The translations under genes and the position numbers were made by a program. Source: SKVR01 sp046291875 (GTDB taxonomy: Bacteria > Bacteroidota > Bacteroidia > Bacteroidales > UBA7960). Taken from it: a stretch of DNA of 64,000 bases. Every line of letters begins with the position of its first letter. The first letter of the stretch is position 1. Positions 19,586-28,648 of this stretch are shown here, one piece after another. Below the pieces are notes generated by a model that saw nothing but the letters and a program-made list of their open reading frames with translations, ran no database searches and was not told where the DNA came from. The stretch spans positions 1-64,000 of the forward strand of contig JBKBSF010000007.1 of assembly GCA_046291875.1 (NCBI GenBank), in the 5' to 3' direction.

Positions 19586-22000
19586 ATGATTATCAACCTT
19601 CTTAAACACAGCCTGCGGGCACTAAAACGGCAAAAGTCTTTCGTATTTATCAATGTAGGAGGACTGGCTATAGGCATTGCCTGCACTATGATCATTACCC
19701 TGTTTATCACCTATCAACTGAGTTTTGACAATTATCATGAAAAGAAAGATCAAATATATCAGTTGGCACTCCATGGCATAATTGGAGGAGAAGAATTCAA
19801 AGGAGCCTATACCGCAGCTCCCATCGGGCCCTCCATGAAGGAGGAGATCCCTGAAGTACTCGATTTTCTGCGCATCAATGGTTTTTCGGAGACAGTGATC
19901 CGGCATGAGGATAATTTCTTTGTGGAAGACCACTTTGTAGAGGCAGATTCGAGCTTTTTTCATTTTTTCAGCATCCCTCTGCTGCGCGGCGAATCCCACA
20001 GAGTGCTCAGCGAACCCTTTAGCGTTGTAATCAGCCAAAGTACAGCAGAAAAAATGTTTGGCAACCAAGACCCCATGGATCAGCTTATTAAAGTGGGGAC
20101 CTACAACCAGATGCACCGTATTACAGGCATCATGGCAGATGTGCCTGAAAACACCCACTTCAAAGCCGGTATGGTGGGGTCATTTACAACCAACGAAAGC
20201 TCGCGCAGCACCAACTGGCTCTCCAACAGTTTTGCCACTTACGTAATGCTCCATCCACAGGCAGATCCGCAGAAAGTAGAAGAAGCCCTGATGGATCTGG
20301 TGGTGCAATATGTCGGGCCACTCCTAAGACAATTTCTGGGCATTTCACTTGAGGATTTTGCGGCACAAGGCAACCATTACAGCATATTTTTACTCCCTCT
20401 TACCCAGATAAATATTGAGCCAGGCATCGAACAATCGTTGGGGCATCCCAAAGACCCTCGTTACCTGAAGATCTTTGCTGCCATCGGCTTACTGATTATC
20501 CTGATCGCAATCATCAATTTCATGAATCTTGCCACAGCGCAGGCTACCAAACGTGCCCGGGAAGTAGGTGTGAAAAAGGTGAGTGGTTCCACGCAAGGGT
20601 TGCTGGTTGGACAATTTCTGACCGAGACCATAATCCTTGCCTTACTGGCCATGGCTGGAGCCATCCTGATTGCAGAGATCTCATTGCCCTATATCAACAA
20701 CCTGCTCGACCTCAATCTGTATATCAGCTACACGCAGAGTTGGTATACTCTTCCCTTGTTGCTGCTGTTCACTGTGGTTACAGGGGTGCTGGCAGGTATT
20801 TATCCAGCTTTCTACCTTTTGTCCTTTAACCCGGTAAAGGTGCTTAAGGGCAGCCGGAATGGAACCGGCAGCCGGATCGGGCTTCGACGTGTTCTTACCA
20901 CCCTGCAATTCAGCATTTCCATTGTGCTCATTGTAGGAACCCTTATCATGCATCGCCAGATCAGGTATATGCTCAACAAGGATCTGGGCTTTGACAAGGA
21001 ACACGTTCTGGTAATCAGACGGGCCTCGGTGCTGGCAGACAAGGTTGAGAGTTTCAAAAATGAATTGCTTACCCTGGGAGGTGTACAATTTGTTTCTGCC
21101 TCTACCGCCGTACCTGGTTATGCCAATAACAACAACGGACATACCATTGCCGGACGGCCCGATGAATCATTCGTATTGCAAACCACCTGGGTTGATTACG
21201 ATTTTTTCGATACCTACGGCATTACCCTTTACGATGGGCGCTTTTTCGATCCGGAACTCATTACCGACCGACAGGCATGCCTTATCAACCATAGGGCTGT
21301 ACGCAATTTCAACATCGCAGACCCCTCTTTTATAAGGTTCAACGATGGCAATGAGGCATCAGAGCAAATGCCTGTGATTGGAGTGGTCAATGATTTTCAT
21401 TTCGAGTCTTTACGCTTTGATATTCGCCCTTCCATATTCAAATTTAAACATGAGCACATGAACTGGGGCTATGTGAGTGTCAGGCTGGCTCCCGGCAATA
21501 CAAGTCAAATGATAGAGCAGATTGAGCAAAAGTGGCATAGCTTTACCCAGCAGGAGCCCATGCTTTATTTCTTTATGGATAAGGATTTCGAAAGACTTTA
21601 CAGGGAGGAAAAGCAAAGCGCAGCACTTTCGGTAATATTTACCATACTTGCTATTGTAATTGCATCGCTTGGATTGTATGGCCTTACTATGTTTACCATC
21701 TCGCAAAAGACAAAAGAAATCGGGATACGCAAAACCTTTGGTGCATCTATTACAGATATCTGGTTTATGGTAGCACGCGAGATACTGCTGCTTATTGTAA
21801 TCTCTACGGCAGTTGCCTGGCCGGTGATCTACTGGGTTGCACAGAACTGGCTTCAAAGTTACCACTATCGCATAACCCTATCCCCTGCCGAGTTTCTTTT
21901 GGGGCTATTGATTTCCTCCCTGGTGGCTATGATCACCATAAGCTACAGGGCTTTGAAAGCTGCCCGGCTCAACCCGTCCATTTCACTGCGCTATGAATAA
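19586..22000 (+). CDS. ABC transporter permease, MacB/FtsX type
   Basis: 804 residues. One TM helix near the N terminus is followed by a periplasmic MacB-like domain (~50-270). The first FtsX domain (~285-430) has three helices and the conserved cytoplasmic segment AREVGVKKVSGSTQGLL. A second periplasmic domain follows, then a second FtsX domain (~680-800) with TKEIGIRKTFGASITDI. The doubled layout is typical of Bacteroidota permeases that work with a separate MacB-like ATPase in efflux or lipoprotein handling. No ATPase gene is nearby, so the partner must be encoded elsewhere. Confidence 0.92.
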   Translation: MIINLLKHSLRALKRQKSFVFINVGGLAIGIACTMIITLFITYQLSFDNYHEKKDQIYQLALHGIIGGEEFKGAYTAAPIGPSMKEEIPEVLDFLRINGFSETVIRHEDNFFVEDHFVEADSSFFHFFSIPLLRGESHRVLSEPFSVVISQSTAEKMFGNQDPMDQLIKVGTYNQMHRITGIMADVPENTHFKAGMVGSFTTNESSRSTNWLSNSFATYVMLHPQADPQKVEEALMDLVVQYVGPLLRQFLGISLEDFAAQGNHYSIFLLPLTQINIEPGIEQSLGHPKDPRYLKIFAAIGLLIILIAIINFMNLATAQATKRAREVGVKKVSGSTQGLLVGQFLTETIILALLAMAGAILIAEISLPYINNLLDLNLYISYTQSWYTLPLLLLFTVVTGVLAGIYPAFYLLSFNPVKVLKGSRNGTGSRIGLRRVLTTLQFSISIVLIVGTLIMHRQIRYMLNKDLGFDKEHVLVIRRASVLADKVESFKNELLTLGGVQFVSASTAVPGYANNNNGHTIAGRPDESFVLQTTWVDYDFFDTYGITLYDGRFFDPELITDRQACLINHRAVRNFNIADPSFIRFNDGNEASEQMPVIGVVNDFHFESLRFDIRPSIFKFKHEHMNWGYVSVRLAPGNTSQMIEQIEQKWHSFTQQEPMLYFFMDKDFERLYREEKQSAALSVIFTILAIVIASLGLYGLTMFTISQKTKEIGIRKTFGASITDIWFMVAREILLLIVISTAVAWPVIYWVAQNWLQSYHYRITLSPAEFLLGLLISSLVAMITISYRALKAARLNPSISLRYE

Positions 22001-22093
22001 ACCCTGGAAGATTCTGCAGTCAAAGATTTACATTTAACTATTTAGATGTGAACCTAACCCTTGTCTGTTTGTTTACTTTTGAAAGAAGATACT

Positions 22094-22498
22094 ATGAGCT
22101 ACTATTTCAGTGCAACATTGCACACAACCACCTTCGAAGAAGCCATAGAGCTTGCTACCGAAGAATTGCGCAAGGAAGGTTTTGGGGTACTCACCCAGAT
22201 CAATGTAAAAGACACCCTGAAAGCAAAAATTGATGCGGATTTCAGGCCCTACATAATCCTGGGCGCCTGCAATCCTCATTTTGCCCATAAAGCACTCCAG
22301 GCAGAGGGTAAGCTGGGGGTTTTTCTGCCCTGCAATGTAGTGGTAGAGCAGCATCCCGATGGAAGTATAGAAGTGTCGGCAGTAGACCCCCATGCCATGA
22401 TGGCATCGATAACCAATGCAGCCCTTGAGCCTCTTGCAGCAGAAGTGAGACAGATGGTTCAAAGGGTAATTGAGGGAGTTGCACGTGCAAAGCAGTAG
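22094..22498 (+). CDS. DUF302 domain protein
   Basis: 134 residues from ATG 22094 (YYFSATLHTTTFEEAI). It matches the DUF302 family: LGACNPHFAHKAL, FLPCNVVVEQ and VSAVDPHAMM are conserved. The family fold is a small TATA-box-binding-like/Bet-v1-like alpha-beta domain with unknown ligand. No signal peptide, so cytoplasmic. It stands alone between the permease and the mutL group. Confidence 0.88.
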   Translation: MSYYFSATLHTTTFEEAIELATEELRKEGFGVLTQINVKDTLKAKIDADFRPYIILGACNPHFAHKALQAEGKLGVFLPCNVVVEQHPDGSIEVSAVDPHAMMASITNAALEPLAAEVRQMVQRVIEGVARAKQ

Positions 22499-22538
22499 AA
22501 TGAATTTCTACGGATAAGTATGACTGCCATTTGCCGGG

Positions 22539-22570
22539 CTTGCGCATGCTAAAGGTATTTTGTACCTTTG
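22539..22570 (+). promoter_or_regulatory. Bacteroidota-type promoter upstream of the small membrane protein and mutL
   Basis: A perfect -7 element TACCTTTG lies at 22563-22570 and a -33 TTG at 22540-22542, spacing 20. The -7 element also forms a 7-bp inverted repeat with AAAGGTA at 22551-22557. The start codon follows at 22611. Confidence 0.55.
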
Positions 22571-22610
22571 CAATTCGCGCAATTCATTAGGTAAACGATA
22601 GCTTTCACTC

Positions 22611-22877
22611 ATGGCTCTTACATTTTTCAAAACCCCAAAGCATAAGCACTTCAACTATAAGCCTGTTTATTGGGACAGGGCAAAGGAAGAACGTGAGAAG
22701 AGACAAAAAACCGCACTGGAGGAAACCCATAAGGATTATGCCCAGGCACTGCGCGAGCGTATGGAGCTTCGCTGGAAACGTAGCGCCGGAGCACGGTCCA
22801 GGAAAAACTCAAACCTCAGGCTCATTGCAGTTCTGATGGGAATTGGCCTGGTATTCTATTATCTCTTTTTGCGTTAA
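22611..22877 (+). CDS. Small conserved membrane protein upstream of mutL
   Basis: 88 residues. The first ~65 residues are highly charged (Lys, Arg, Glu) and helical; one TM helix, IAVLMGIGLVFYYLFL, closes the protein. A short N-terminal motif HFNYKPVYWD is reminiscent of a Bacteroidota family commonly found before mutL and sometimes mislabelled as a riboflavin synthase subunit; that resemblance is from memory. It ends 15 bp before mutL and shares its promoter. Function unknown. Confidence 0.75.
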   Translation: MALTFFKTPKHKHFNYKPVYWDRAKEEREKRQKTALEETHKDYAQALRERMELRWKRSAGARSRKNSNLRLIAVLMGIGLVFYYLFLR

Positions 22878-22892
22878 AATTCTGCCCGATTC

Positions 22893-24758
22893 ATGTCTGA
22901 CATCATCAAACTTCTTCCTGACTCGGTAGCCAACCAGATTGCCGCCGGAGAAGTGGTGCAACGCCCTGCATCAGTAGTAAAGGAACTCCTTGAGAATTCC
23001 ATCGATGCTGGCGCAACCGATATAAAACTTATCATTAAGGATGCGGGCCGCACTTTGGTTCAAGTTACCGATAATGGCTGCGGAATGTCGGAAACCGATG
23101 CCCGTATGTGCTTCGAACGGCATGCTACCAGCAAGATCAGTGATGCCCAGGATCTTTTTGCCCTCCGAACCATGGGGTTCAGGGGTGAGGCTCTGGCATC
23201 CATTGCCTCTGTGGCAAGAGTTGAAATGAAAACCCGTAAGCAAGACGATGCCCTGGGTACAGAGATCATTATGGAGGGTTCGCGCCTGGAACTGCAGCAA
23301 GCCTGCCAATGTGCCAAAGGCACCAGCATTGCTGTGAAAAACCTTTTCTTCAACACCCCTGCCCGCCGAAACTTCCTCAAAAGCGATAATGTGGAGAAAA
23401 ACCACATTTACAACGAGTTCATCCGGGTGGCCCTGGCTCATCCCGACATTGCCTTCTCGTACTACAGCAACAACCAGCTGCAAACACAAACCGATGCCGG
23501 AAACCTCAACCAAAGAATTGTTCAGCTTTTTGGCAACAACTACAAAGCCCGGCTCATTCCTCTGGATGAAAGCACCGAGATTGTAAAGATTGGCGGTTTT
23601 GTGCTCAAACCCGAACATGCCCGCAAAACCCGCGGCGAACAATACTTCTTTGTCAATCACAGGTTTATCAAATCGGCCTACCTCAACCATGCCGTGGAGT
23701 ATGCCTTTGCCGAACTTATACCCGATGATGCTTACCCCTCCTTTTTTATCTTTCTTGAAATTGAACCAGGGCAGATCGATGTAAACGTACACCCCACCAA
23801 AACTGAGATAAAATTTCAGGACGAAAAGTTTATCTACCAGATCCTCAGGGCAGCTGTTAAAAGAAGCCTTGGGCGTTTTAACATTGTTCCGGCGTTGGAT
23901 TTTGAGAGAGAAACAGCATTCGACGATGTAATCTTTGACAAGAGTAAACCCGTAAGTGCTCCTGTGATACAGGTAGATCCGGCCTATAACCCTTTTGCCA
24001 GTGCTACTGCCACCAGATCTTCGGCAGGCAGAAACCTCAACGAACGAGCCAACCTTCAACAGTGGGAGAAGTTGTTTACACCCCACTCCTCACCGCCGCA
24101 GGCAGAGCAGAAGGAGCTTTTCGAGCAAACTCCGCAACAGGAGCAAACCGTGATATCTGCCGATTGGGGTGATCCTGTTCCGCAGATGACGCAGGGCAAA
24201 AAATTCCTGCACCTCCACGGGCGGTATATCCTCTCTTCAGTAAAATCGGGCATGATGCTGATCGATCAGCAGCGCGCCCACGAACGCATACTTTTCGAGA
24301 AACATTTGCGTTTGCTTGAAAGCCAGAAACGTGCATCACAAACCTTGCTTTATCCTGAGCAGATACGCCTGCTGGAGAATGATGTGCAGCTGCTCAACGA
24401 CATCCGGGATGAAATTGTGGCGCTGGGTTTCGAGATCAGTGATGTTGGAAAAAGCAGTTTTATCATCAGTGCCATACCGGCAGATCTTCCTGAAAACGAA
24501 AACCTTCAGAAGCTCATGGAGTCGATCCTGGAGAATTTCAAAAAAAACAGTGCTGACATAAAACTGGAAACCCGCACCAACCTGGCACGTTCGCTGGCAA
24601 AGAGCCTTTCGGTTAAGTATGGCAAATCCATGAGCGAGGAGGAGATGAATGCACTGGCAGATTCGCTCTTTTCGTGCCAGATACCCTACCAAACCCCTTC
24701 GGGCAAACCCGTTATTGCCATGGTAAGTCTGGAGGAGATCGCAGCAAAATTCAGGTAA
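22893..24758 (+). CDS. mutL: DNA mismatch repair protein MutL
   Basis: 621 residues. GHKL ATPase motifs are complete: KELLENSIDAGATDI (Asn and Asp), DNGCGM, TMGFRGEALASI and KGTSIAVKNLFFNTPAR. The C-terminal dimerisation domain lies at ~430-621. The nuclease motif usually written D-Q-H-A-x2-E-x4-E reads D458-Q-Q-R-A-H-E464 here, and the late C/A-P-H-G-R-P motif reads TPSGKP (601-606). The metal site of the latent nuclease is therefore altered, although the acidic residues remain. Known role: links MutS mismatch recognition to strand removal. Confidence 0.96.
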   Translation: MSDIIKLLPDSVANQIAAGEVVQRPASVVKELLENSIDAGATDIKLIIKDAGRTLVQVTDNGCGMSETDARMCFERHATSKISDAQDLFALRTMGFRGEALASIASVARVEMKTRKQDDALGTEIIMEGSRLELQQACQCAKGTSIAVKNLFFNTPARRNFLKSDNVEKNHIYNEFIRVALAHPDIAFSYYSNNQLQTQTDAGNLNQRIVQLFGNNYKARLIPLDESTEIVKIGGFVLKPEHARKTRGEQYFFVNHRFIKSAYLNHAVEYAFAELIPDDAYPSFFIFLEIEPGQIDVNVHPTKTEIKFQDEKFIYQILRAAVKRSLGRFNIVPALDFERETAFDDVIFDKSKPVSAPVIQVDPAYNPFASATATRSSAGRNLNERANLQQWEKLFTPHSSPPQAEQKELFEQTPQQEQTVISADWGDPVPQMTQGKKFLHLHGRYILSSVKSGMMLIDQQRAHERILFEKHLRLLESQKRASQTLLYPEQIRLLENDVQLLNDIRDEIVALGFEISDVGKSSFIISAIPADLPENENLQKLMESILENFKKNSADIKLETRTNLARSLAKSLSVKYGKSMSEEEMNALADSLFSCQIPYQTPSGKPVIAMVSLEEIAAKFR

Positions 24759-24853
24759 AGTTGAAAATACATGTCAGACAGTGCCAAAAGGGATTGTCTG
24801 ATCAAACAAGCACCTAAAATACTTGTTACTACTATTTTAAAAAAACACTAAGT

Positions 24854-25693
24854 ATGCAACAATTTCGCCCCGGTGGTTTTACCCTCTTGCCTCCAGTAGT
24901 AAAAAACCTGCTGATTATCAACGGACTGTTTTTTCTGGCCACTTTTGCCTTTGGCAATGCCTTTGGCATTGATCTTTATCGTGTGCTGGGATTGCATTTT
25001 CCCGGGGCACAAAACTTTGCCCCTTATCAGTTTATCTCCTACATGTTTATGCATGGAGATCACTGGCACCTGTTTTTCAACATGTTTGCCCTCTGGATGT
25101 TTGGTAATGTACTGGAGAATGTGTGGGGCCCCAAGCGCTTCGTGGTCTATTACCTGATTACAGGCCTGGGAGCAGCTCTATTGCATTATGCCATATTGTA
25201 CTGGCAAATGCTTCCCACACTCAATGCAGTGAATGCGCTGATCGCCAATCCTGATCATGAAAGCCTGAGGAGTTTCTTCGAATCGGATCTTTTCCAGCGT
25301 ACCAGGGAGATGAATTTCAAATTCCAGCTATTTATCAGCGAATACAACAGCCTTAACCGTGCTTCGCCCAACCAGGCCATGGTGGCGGCAGTTAATTACC
25401 TTAATCAATACAAGATCGATCTGCTCAACGCTCCTGTTGTGGTAGGAGCCTCGGGTGCTGTTTTTGGCATACTGCTGGCTTTTGGTATGCTCTTCCCCAA
25501 TTCGCTGATCTATGTGTTTTTCGCGATACCCATAAAGGCCAAATATTTTGTAATGATCTATGGCGCCATGGAGTTGTATCTTGGAGTTGCCAACCGACCC
25601 GGCAGCAATATTGCACATTTTGCCCACCTGGGGGGTATGCTTTTCGGTTATCTGCTTATCCGTTACTGGAAAAGCAAAGGTCGAATGTATTAG
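24854..25693 (+). CDS. Rhomboid-family intramembrane serine protease (first of two)
   Basis: 279 residues, six predicted TM helices. The catalytic Ser is in VGASGAVFG (G-x-S-G) and the catalytic His in HFAHLGGMLFGYL. The second helix has HGDHWHLFFNMFALW with the conserved HxxxN-like core. An insertion of ~65 hydrophilic residues (about 120-185) separates helices 3 and 4, just before the active-site helix. Known: cleaves TM substrates in the inner membrane. The next gene is a second rhomboid. Confidence 0.94.
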   Translation: MQQFRPGGFTLLPPVVKNLLIINGLFFLATFAFGNAFGIDLYRVLGLHFPGAQNFAPYQFISYMFMHGDHWHLFFNMFALWMFGNVLENVWGPKRFVVYYLITGLGAALLHYAILYWQMLPTLNAVNALIANPDHESLRSFFESDLFQRTREMNFKFQLFISEYNSLNRASPNQAMVAAVNYLNQYKIDLLNAPVVVGASGAVFGILLAFGMLFPNSLIYVFFAIPIKAKYFVMIYGAMELYLGVANRPGSNIAHFAHLGGMLFGYLLIRYWKSKGRMY

Positions 25694-25884
25694 AGGAGAC
25701 ATGGATCATGATCTGAAGTTGAACTGATTTTAAAGCTGCCATTTACCATGAAACGGGTAACCGGAGCAAGCTCAATTACCCCAGGTTTTCAGGGAAAAAA
25801 CTTCAGACACAAGGTTTGCGGCTTTTACAACCAGCAAAACCCACATCAAAAGATATTATCAAACGAACAAATAAAAAACAGCAG

Positions 25885-26781
25885 ATGCATCCCCTATTAG
25901 AAGAAATCAGGCAATTTTTCGGGCGTGGCTCAATATTGGCCCGACTTATCGGCATCAACGTGGCCGTTTTCGTATTGGTAAGCTTTGTAAGGGTATTGTT
26001 CTTCCTGGCCAATCTGCCCTCGGCCTACGATGGTATCATCAACTGGTTTGGAGTACCCTCATCCACGGCCACACTGCTCGTAAAACCCTGGACTCTCTTT
26101 TCTTACATGTTCCTTCATTTCGATCTTTTCCATATTTTCTTCAATATGCTGATGTTGTACATTGGAGGAAGACTCTTCCGTGATTTTCTGGGAGAGAACC
26201 GTTTGGTAGGAACCTATATTTGTGGAGGACTGGCTGGTGCAGTGTTTTTCATTGCAGCCTATAATTTCTTCCCGGTATTTTATCCTGTAAAGCAGATGGC
26301 TGTAGCCATTGGTGCTTCAGCTTCTGTGCTGGCCATTTTTATTGCCATCGCTACTTATATGCCCAATTACCGGCTCCATTTGATCATCCTGGGACCTGTT
26401 CGCCTCAAATACATCGCCATCGTTTTTGTTGTGCTCGATATCATCAGCATCGACAAAGGCAATTCCGGAGGGCATCTGGCCCACCTGGGCGGGGCACTCT
26501 GGGGCTTTCTTTATATTGGGATGTTGAAAAAAGGTAAAGACCCCGGTAAATGGCTCAGCAGTTGGGTTAGCGCACTGGGCAGTCTTTTCAGGCGAAAACC
26601 CAGGATGCGGGTAGAGCACTTCAACACCACCAAGCCTTTGAGTGATGAAGAATACAACCGTCGCAGAGTTGAAAATCAGAAAAAGATGGATGCCATCCTC
26701 GACAAAATATCCAAATATGGCTACGACAGCCTTACCTCCGATGAAAAGGACCTCCTTTTCCGAATGAGTGATAAAAAATAA
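25885..26781 (+). CDS. Rhomboid-family intramembrane protease (second) with cytoplasmic tail
   Basis: 298 residues from ATG 25885; the frame is open upstream only through weak starts. Helix 2 has HFDLFHIFFNML. The active-site helix reads AIGASASVLAIF, so Ser is present but the usual Gly after it is Ala. The His partner is in HLAHLGGALWGFLY. A ~95-residue hydrophilic tail follows the last helix and ends in a conserved-looking acidic/Lys segment (KMDAILDKISKYGYDSLTSD). Probably a paired paralogue of the preceding rhomboid; activity is likely but less certain. Confidence 0.9.
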   Translation: MHPLLEEIRQFFGRGSILARLIGINVAVFVLVSFVRVLFFLANLPSAYDGIINWFGVPSSTATLLVKPWTLFSYMFLHFDLFHIFFNMLMLYIGGRLFRDFLGENRLVGTYICGGLAGAVFFIAAYNFFPVFYPVKQMAVAIGASASVLAIFIAIATYMPNYRLHLIILGPVRLKYIAIVFVVLDIISIDKGNSGGHLAHLGGALWGFLYIGMLKKGKDPGKWLSSWVSALGSLFRRKPRMRVEHFNTTKPLSDEEYNRRRVENQKKMDAILDKISKYGYDSLTSDEKDLLFRMSDKK

Positions 26782-26799
26782 CACCGGAAAATTTTCACT

Positions 26800-27945
26800 G
26801 TGAATAAGTCAAGGCCTGTTTCGCTTTTCGGAAAGTTGCTGCTGTTTTTCAATGTGCTTGTTGCATTGGGCCTGCTGATTATTTACCTTGCCTCCCGCAT
26901 CAACCCTCAGCTATTCTGGCCCATCGCCCTTCCCGGCCTCACCTATCCTTTCTTTTTTGTGCTCAATGCAGGATTTGTACTATTGTGGATCCTTCGCAAA
27001 AGGTGGTGGTTTTTGCTTTCGCTGCTCATTCTGTTGTTAGGTTTTCAGCATATGAAGAATTTTGTCAGCCTCAATTCCCTCAACAAACCATTGCCAGAGT
27101 CGGGGTATAACCTTAAAGTACTGAGCTACAATGTAAGGGTCTTTGATCTTTACAACTATGGTCCACGCTGGGAACTCAATTTTACGCAACGCAACAATAT
27201 TTTCAGGTTTCTGCAGGAGGGAGATTTCGACATCATTTGCTTCCAGGAGTTTGTTCATGATGTTACCGGAGCATTCAAGACGCTCGATACATTGCCCCAG
27301 ATCCTTAGAGCCAGGCATGCTCATGCCGATTATTCAAGATCTTCAAGGGGTTTAAACTATTTCGGGCTGGCAACTTTTTCGGCATGGCCCATCCTAAACA
27401 CAGGTCGGATTGTATTTCCGCACCGCACAGGAAATATGTGCATTTATACTGACATCCTGGTTGGGCAGGATACCCTGAGGGTTTACAATGTGCATCTGGC
27501 ATCGGTGGGTTTAAGTCCTGAAGACTTTGTGTTTCTGGAAAACGTAATATCTCCCGAGCAGGTGCCCGACCGTGAGTATCTGCGCCAGGGCAGCAAACGG
27601 ATCCTGGCACGTCTGGCAAGGGCTTTCGGCCATCGGGCCGAGCAGGTGCGTCTCATTGCCGAACATATGGACCAATGCCCCTACCCCATTATTCTTGCCG
27701 GAGACTTCAATGACACCCCATTCTCCAATGCCTACAGGGTGCTCACCCGAAACTACCGCGACGCGTTCAGGGCAGGAAGAGGTGTGGGGCAAACCTACAA
27801 CTGGAGCATTCCGGGTTTCCGTATCGATTACATTATACATTCTCATGAGTTTAAGGCCTATAATTTCAGGACCGGAAGACAGGATTACTCAGACCATTTC
27901 CCCATTTGGGTATGGCTGAATTTCTCCCCGGAAACCCCACAATAG
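26800..27945 (+). CDS. Membrane-anchored endonuclease/exonuclease/phosphatase-family protein
   Basis: 381 residues from GTG 26800. Three N-terminal hydrophobic helices (~10-85) are followed by the EEP fold: LKVLSYNVRVFDLYN (Asn), IICFQEF (Glu), LAGDFNDTPFSN (Asp, Asn) and the C-terminal YSDHFPIW (Asp-His). All catalytic residues of the family are present. Substrate could be a phosphodiester lipid, inositol phosphate or nucleic acid; the membrane anchor favours a lipid or extracytoplasmic substrate. It starts 18 bp after the second rhomboid gene. Confidence 0.9.
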   Translation: MNKSRPVSLFGKLLLFFNVLVALGLLIIYLASRINPQLFWPIALPGLTYPFFFVLNAGFVLLWILRKRWWFLLSLLILLLGFQHMKNFVSLNSLNKPLPESGYNLKVLSYNVRVFDLYNYGPRWELNFTQRNNIFRFLQEGDFDIICFQEFVHDVTGAFKTLDTLPQILRARHAHADYSRSSRGLNYFGLATFSAWPILNTGRIVFPHRTGNMCIYTDILVGQDTLRVYNVHLASVGLSPEDFVFLENVISPEQVPDREYLRQGSKRILARLARAFGHRAEQVRLIAEHMDQCPYPIILAGDFNDTPFSNAYRVLTRNYRDAFRAGRGVGQTYNWSIPGFRIDYIIHSHEFKAYNFRTGRQDYSDHFPIWVWLNFSPETPQ

Positions 27946-28024
27946 TAGTCCTTGCTCTTTAATTATTGAACAAAAGAAAAATAAACTGCCATCTGCAACG
28001 TTGGGGAAAGCGGGTTTTGTATCT

Positions 28025-28057
28025 TTTGTTTACAGAAGATTTTTTTGAATATGTTTT
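28025..28057 (+). promoter_or_regulatory. Candidate promoter for the small outer-membrane-like protein
   Basis: TTTG at 28025-28028 and TATGTTTT at 28050-28057, spacing 21; one mismatch to TANNTTTG. The ATG is 27 bp further on. Confidence 0.35.
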
Positions 28058-28084
28058 ATTTGTTACACTAAAAATTATACAACT

Positions 28085-28558
28085 ATGAAAAGAATAGCAG
28101 GAGTTTTTTTGATCATGCTCATGAGTGCCTCCGTGTGGGCGCAGGATTACAATACCGCTTTGGGAGTAAGAGGAGGTATGTTCAGTGGTTTGTCTCTGAA
28201 GCATTTTGTATCCGGAACCGATGCTTTTGAAGGAGTAGTAGCTACGCATTACCGCGGTTTTCTGATCATGGGTATGTACCAGAAACACGCCAGGGCGTTT
28301 GATGCCCCTGGACTGAACTGGTATTATGGCGGGGGTGCCCACACAGGTTTTTATGAAAAACGCTATACCCCTTGGTTTTCCAGCTCACATAGCGGAAGCA
28401 TCAGCACCTTCGGTATTGTAGGTGCCGTAGGCATAGAATACAAGATTGACGATATTCCGGTAACCATCGGAGCAGACATTACCCCTGCCCTCAACCTTAT
28501 CGGGCATACCGGGTTGTGGCTGGGCTCGGGACTCACCCTGAGGTATACCTTCAACTAA
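28085..28558 (+). CDS. Small exported beta-barrel-like protein, unknown function
   Basis: 157 residues. Signal peptide MKRIAGVFLIMLMSASVWAQ. The mature part alternates polar and hydrophobic residues with many Gly and aromatic residues (ALGVRGGMFSGLSLKHF) and ends in LTLRYTFN, a C-terminal aromatic typical of outer-membrane barrels. The size suits an eight-stranded barrel or a periplasmic beta protein. It has its own terminator, so it is probably a single-gene unit. Confidence 0.8.
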   Translation: MKRIAGVFLIMLMSASVWAQDYNTALGVRGGMFSGLSLKHFVSGTDAFEGVVATHYRGFLIMGMYQKHARAFDAPGLNWYYGGGAHTGFYEKRYTPWFSSSHSGSISTFGIVGAVGIEYKIDDIPVTIGADITPALNLIGHTGLWLGSGLTLRYTFN

Positions 28559-28576
28559 GTGACAAAGAAAGTTGCC

Positions 28577-28603
28577 AGGGCTGTTTTGCAACAGCCCTTT
28601 TTT
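28577..28603 (+). terminator. Rho-independent terminator
   Basis: Nine-base stem AGGGCTGTT/AACAGCCCT, loop TTGC, then six T. It ends the small barrel-like gene and lies just before the uvrB promoter. Confidence 0.92.
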
Positions 28604-28632
28604 GCTGCTTTCATAATTCTGTTGTAAATTCG
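28601..28632 (+). promoter_or_regulatory. Candidate uvrB promoter
   Basis: TTTG at 28601-28604, spacing 20, then TAAATTCG at 28625-28632 (one mismatch to TANNTTTG). The start codon is 17 bp downstream, leaving a short leader. Confidence 0.45.
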
Positions 28633-28648
28633 CACAAACACTCACCCC

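Noticed and set aside
22075..22082. TACTTTTG as a promoter for the DUF302 gene
   Set aside because: No -33 element at a suitable distance, and it lies only 11 bp before the start codon.
22971..24086. 371-codon open frame on the strand opposite mutL
   Set aside because: Fully inside mutL, no recognisable domain, and its amino-acid make-up is that of a shadow frame.
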